Assembly: GCA_946497265.1 (NCBI GenBank)
Contig: CAMMKL010000100.1
Coordinates: 1-7,712 of the forward strand
DNA length: 7,712 nucleotides
From: an uncultured Clostridia bacterium
GTDB lineage: Bacteria > Bacillota > Clostridia > Oscillospirales > Acutalibacteraceae
Direction of reading: 5' to 3'
The notes beneath the pieces were generated by a model. It had not been told where the DNA came from. It was given only the letters and a program-made list of their open reading frames with translations, and ran no database searches. Positions 5,866 through 7,712 of the stretch are shown here, piece after piece. Numbering within the stretch: the first letter of the stretch is position 1; each line of letters opens with the position of its first letter. A program made the translations under genes and the position numbers.

Positions 5866-5894
5866 ACTATAACCTACCCTTTACTGGTTGTCAA
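5866..5894 (-). promoter_or_regulatory. copA-csoR operon promoter
   Basis: On the minus strand TTGACA (5889-5894), a perfect -35, is followed after exactly 17 nt by TATAGT (5866-5871). Transcription would start near 5859, directly upstream of the CsoR operator. A near-consensus promoter held down by a repressor fits a copper-inducible operon. Confidence 0.85.
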
Positions 5895-6242
5895 GGGGTT
5901 TTCCTTTTTTTAACCCATGATTTAATCCCCAAATAACGGCAAAGCAACATGAATACCAAACGAAAAAACGGAAATTACAACTTTCTATAAACCGGCAATG
6001 GGCATGTAAGAACCATGTTTAACATTACTATACCCCGAAAACCTTCTAAATTCAAAGTTTTGCCCGAGACAACCCAACATCTTCCTATTTTGATAAGCAT
6101 CTTTCCTAACTTAAAAACGCGCCCTGCTTATGCACAAACAAGCAAGGCGCGCCTAGGAATGAAATTCACCAACCTGCGCATAATAGCAATACGTGACCAA
6201 AGCGGCACGCTTTCAATATTGCAATGAAAGGAGAACCTTTTG
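5895..6242. other. Intergenic region, little content
   Basis: Between the copA promoter and the small gene at 6243 I see no supported gene. It holds a minus-strand terminator hairpin (6113-6151). A possible -10 for the small gene (CATAAT, 6179-6184) has no matching -35. An open frame at 6015-6227 has no ribosome binding site and runs through the hairpin, so it is not called. Confidence 0.6.
6113..6151 (-). terminator. Minus-strand rho-independent terminator far from any minus gene
   Basis: Arms 6118-6129 and 6140-6151 pair over 11 bp with one C/A mismatch (six G-C pairs at the base) around a 10-nt loop. Reading the minus strand, TTTTT follows (6113-6117). The nearest minus gene upstream is the AraC regulator ending at 6474, so its transcript may run antisense through the small gene at 6243-6446 and stop here. 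It also shields the copA promoter from read-through. Confidence 0.65.
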
Positions 6243-6446
6243 ATGAACGAGAGCCAATCCCGTGTGAAAAAATTCATGAATTCCCAAATTGAACAACTGG
6301 AAACCGGCCTTGACAATCTGCGGGACCGCGACTACCAGCCCAACGATATGGGAAACCTTTATAACGGAATGCTCAAGCATTCGGTAGAATTCGAAATTAA
6401 GCATATGCGCCATCTCCGTGACGAATTGCTGGATGTTTTAAAATAA
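6243..6446 (+). CDS. Small protein of unknown function (67 residues)
   Basis: I do not recognise this protein. It is charged and probably helical throughout: residues 1-28 (ending QLETGLDNLRDRD) and 41-67 (HSVEFEIKHMRHLRDELL) look like two amphipathic helices joined by a turn with YQPND (30-34). There is no signal peptide, membrane segment or Cys. AAAGGAG at 6227-6233 stands 9 nt before the ATG, which is the main evidence that it is translated; a TTG one codon earlier is also possible. It is a single gene, convergent with the AraC-type gene and sharing its 3' hairpin. The heptad-like spacing suggests a coiled coil or small oligomer. Confidence 0.7.
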   Translation: MNESQSRVKKFMNSQIEQLETGLDNLRDRDYQPNDMGNLYNGMLKHSVEFEIKHMRHLRDELLDVLK

Positions 6447-6451
6447 CCCAC

Positions 6452-6474
6452 ACGGCGGGGAATGCATCCGCCGT
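6452..6474. terminator. Shared hairpin between convergent genes
   Basis: ACGGCGG (6452-6458) and CCGCCGT (6468-6474) form a perfect GC-rich 7-bp stem with a 9-nt loop. It lies 6 nt after the small gene's stop, and its last base is also the last base of the AraC-type gene's stop codon. T-runs are poor on both sides (TTATTTT further out on the minus strand), so termination may be partial. Confidence 0.5.
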
Positions 6475-7289
6475 TACATATTGTGCGAACGATACCGGGA
6501 GGGCGATTCCCCTACGATCTTTTTAAAGGTTTTGGAAAAATGCGAACTGTCGCTGAAGCCCAACGAGCAGGCGATTTCCGCCAGGGTAAATTGATTTTGG
6601 CCCATCAATTCTTTGGCTTTTTCCACTTTACAATGCATGACATAATCGTGCACCGAACAGTGCAGTTCTTCCATAAAAATACGGTACAAATAAGAGCGTT
6701 CCACCCCTACTTGGTTGGCAATGTCCTCCACCGTAATCGGATAAGCCGTATTTTCCTGAATATAACGAATCGAACGGTTTAAGTAAACTTCTTTCGGTTT
6801 GTTTTTGGCGTTTTGCAGGGGGATCAGGCACGAGAAAAAAAGATATAGATACCCCACCATAGCGTATTCCCGGGACTCGTATTGTTTGGAGGCAAAATAA
6901 AGGTCGGAAAGATGGCGGCGGACCCGATCGTCTTTCCGATAAGTAAAGATCGGGTGCTCCTCGTCCATCCCACACAAATGGAGCAGACGCACCACATCCA
7001 CCCCTCGAAAACCGACCCAATAGTATTCCCAGGGGTCGCTTTCATCGGCAGCATAGGTCGTAGACTGCCCCGGCGTAATCAGGAACCCATCGCCCTTCTG
7101 CAAAGGGTACTCCTTGCCGTTTACATAATAGGTACCCTTGCCTTCTATGATGTAATGTATCACATAGTGATCCCGGACGGCCGGCCCAAACGAGTGTTTC
7201 CCGCTGCATTTTTGCCATCCGCTTTGGCACACGGTCAGGTGTACCCCTGTCTCTTTCTGCGTTTCGTAACTTTCTGTAATGTAATTCAT
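6474..7289 (-). CDS. AraC-family transcriptional regulator
   Basis: This 271-residue regulator has an N-terminal cupin-like sensor domain (about residues 15-100, with IEGKGTYYVNGKEYPL and GDGFLITPG). The C-terminal AraC DNA-binding domain (about 170-267) has two helix-turn-helix units, ITVEDIANQVGVERSYLYRIF (185-205) and LAEIACSLGFSDSSHFSKTF (236-255), and the family ending GESPSRYR. Length and layout match AraC/MelR/RhaS-type sugar regulators. The ATG at 7289 is preferred because AGAAGG lies 6 nt upstream; in-frame starts as far back as 7394 have no such site and would cover the direct repeats and the divergent promoter. It is divergent from a Gfo/Idh/MocA oxidoreductase, its likely target. 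The ligand is unknown, probably a sugar or polyol. Confidence 0.92.
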   Translation of the reverse strand: MNYITESYETQKETGVHLTVCQSGWQKCSGKHSFGPAVRDHYVIHYIIEGKGTYYVNGKEYPLQKGDGFLITPGQSTTYAADESDPWEYYWVGFRGVDVVRLLHLCGMDEEHPIFTYRKDDRVRRHLSDLYFASKQYESREYAMVGYLYLFFSCLIPLQNAKNKPKEVYLNRSIRYIQENTAYPITVEDIANQVGVERSYLYRIFMEELHCSVHDYVMHCKVEKAKELMGQNQFTLAEIACSLGFSDSSHFSKTFKKIVGESPSRYRSHNM

Positions 7290-7304
7290 TTGGAACCTTC
7301 TTAA

Positions 7305-7333
7305 CATCAAATATACAACTTTATTCATCAAAT
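7305..7333. promoter_or_regulatory. Direct-repeat binding site candidate for the AraC-type regulator
   Basis: CATCAAAT occurs at 7305-7312 and again at 7326-7333, 21 bp apart, two helical turns. AraC-type activators commonly bind paired direct half-sites with this period. The proximal copy ends 5 bp before the -35 position of the oxidoreductase promoter, the place expected for activation. Both copies lie close upstream of the regulator's start codon, so autoregulation is also possible. Confidence 0.5.
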
Positions 7334-7338
7334 GGCTC

Positions 7339-7367
7339 TGTCCTTTTCCAGCGCCTTTTACTATAAT
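7339..7367 (+). promoter_or_regulatory. Activator-dependent promoter candidate for the oxidoreductase
   Basis: A perfect TATAAT (7362-7367) has a very weak -35 (TGTCCT, 7339-7344) 17 nt upstream. A good -10 with a poor -35 next to direct repeats is typical of promoters needing an AraC-type activator. Transcription would begin near 7374, giving a leader of about 43 nt. Confidence 0.5.
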
Positions 7368-7416
7368 AAAAACACAGATTAACAAAAAACGCAAGTGTCT
7401 GGAGGAAGTGTCTGTG

Positions 7417-7712
7417 ATGAATCAAAAAGTAACCGTTGCTATTGCCGGGTTGGGAGCGCGTGGTTTGGAAACTTATGCAAAGGCTACAAAGCTTTTTCCA
7501 AAAGAAATGCAAATCGTAGCCGTCGCCGACCCTATTGCGGAGCGGGTACGTGCGGCTGCCGCCGAATATCATGTGGCTCCGGAATGCTGCTTTGACAGCG
7601 CGGAAAAAATGCTTGAACAAAACCGGCTGGCCGACGTACTGTTCCTATGTACACAAGACCGCCAACACGCAGGGCACGCCCTACCCGCTCTGAAAAAGGG
7701 GTACCATCTGCT
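7417..7712 (+). CDS. Gfo/Idh/MocA-family oxidoreductase, 5' part only
   Basis: The first 98 residues of an NAD(P)-dependent oxidoreductase of the Gfo/Idh/MocA family, which act on sugars, inositols and their derivatives; the rest is outside the window. The Rossmann nucleotide motif is VAIAGLGARG (residues 7-16), the second strand ends in the acidic VADP (Asp38, suggesting NAD preference), and FLCTQDRQH (76-84) is the usual segment after strand 4. The expected EKP catalytic motif lies just beyond the window. GGAGG at 7401-7405 precedes both a GTG at 7414 (8 nt) and the ATG at 7417 (11 nt) in the same frame; ATG is chosen. Divergent from the AraC-type regulator, it is probably the first gene of a sugar-derivative catabolic operon. 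Confidence 0.9.
   Translation, partial: MNQKVTVAIAGLGARGLETYAKATKLFPKEMQIVAVADPIAERVRAAAAEYHVAPECCFDSAEKMLEQNRLADVLFLCTQDRQHAGHALPALKKGYHL

Noticed and set aside
6015..6227. 70-residue open frame upstream of the small gene
   Set aside because: No ribosome binding site before its ATG, low-complexity composition, and it runs through the terminator hairpin at 6113-6151.
7290..7394. N-terminal extension of the AraC-type regulator (35 more residues)
   Set aside because: The upstream starts have no ribosome binding site, and the extension would cover the direct repeats and the divergent promoter. The ATG at 7289 has AGAAGG at 6 nt.

Overview
The window looks like a chromosomal segment from a Gram-positive, low-to-mid GC bacterium, most likely a Clostridia (Oscillospiraceae/Ruminococcaceae-like) gut or anaerobic species. 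The clues are strong GGAGG-type ribosome binding sites before nearly every gene, consensus and extended -10 promoters, a CsoR-regulated copper operon, and an OPRT-like gene and a tcdA of Firmicutes type. The organism is inferred from style, not from a marker gene.

Layout. 1-857 (-): 5' part of a ROK-family sugar kinase, running off the left edge. 858-1083: divergent promoter region with a near-palindrome between two extended -10 elements. 1084-1839 (+): tcdA (tRNA t6A dehydratase). 1840-2022 (+): a stretch with no gene that folds into several hairpins and ends in a rho-independent terminator, a candidate structured ncRNA (6S RNA is one possibility). 2039-2114 (+): a promoter followed at once by a very strong terminator, with no ORF between. 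2139-2176: terminator of the next gene. 2188-2817 (-): a phosphoribosyltransferase-like protein whose PRPP loop has lost its acidic pair. 2998-5823 (-): a copper operon, copA with copZ fused in frame at its 3' end, then csoR, under one promoter with a CsoR-type operator at the transcription start. 5895-6242: mostly empty, with a minus-strand terminator. 6243-6446 (+): an unrecognised 67-residue protein. 6474-7289 (-): an AraC-family regulator, divergent from 7417-7712 (+), the start of a Gfo/Idh/MocA oxidoreductase. The intergenic space between those two holds a direct repeat spaced 21 bp.

How the genes work together. The copper operon is a self-contained homeostasis unit: Cu(I) binds CsoR, the repressor leaves the operator, and export ATPase, chaperone and repressor are made together. 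The fused CopZ domain keeps its own ribosome binding site and ATG, so both a long CopA-CopZ and a free 68-residue CopZ are predicted. The AraC-type regulator probably activates the neighbouring oxidoreductase, which likely begins a sugar or polyol catabolic operon. The ROK kinase, tcdA and PRTase-like genes are unrelated housekeeping or metabolic genes. No mobile element, CRISPR array, tRNA or rRNA was seen. The most unusual features are the copA-copZ dual coding arrangement, the unassigned structured RNA after tcdA, and the degenerate PRPP loop.
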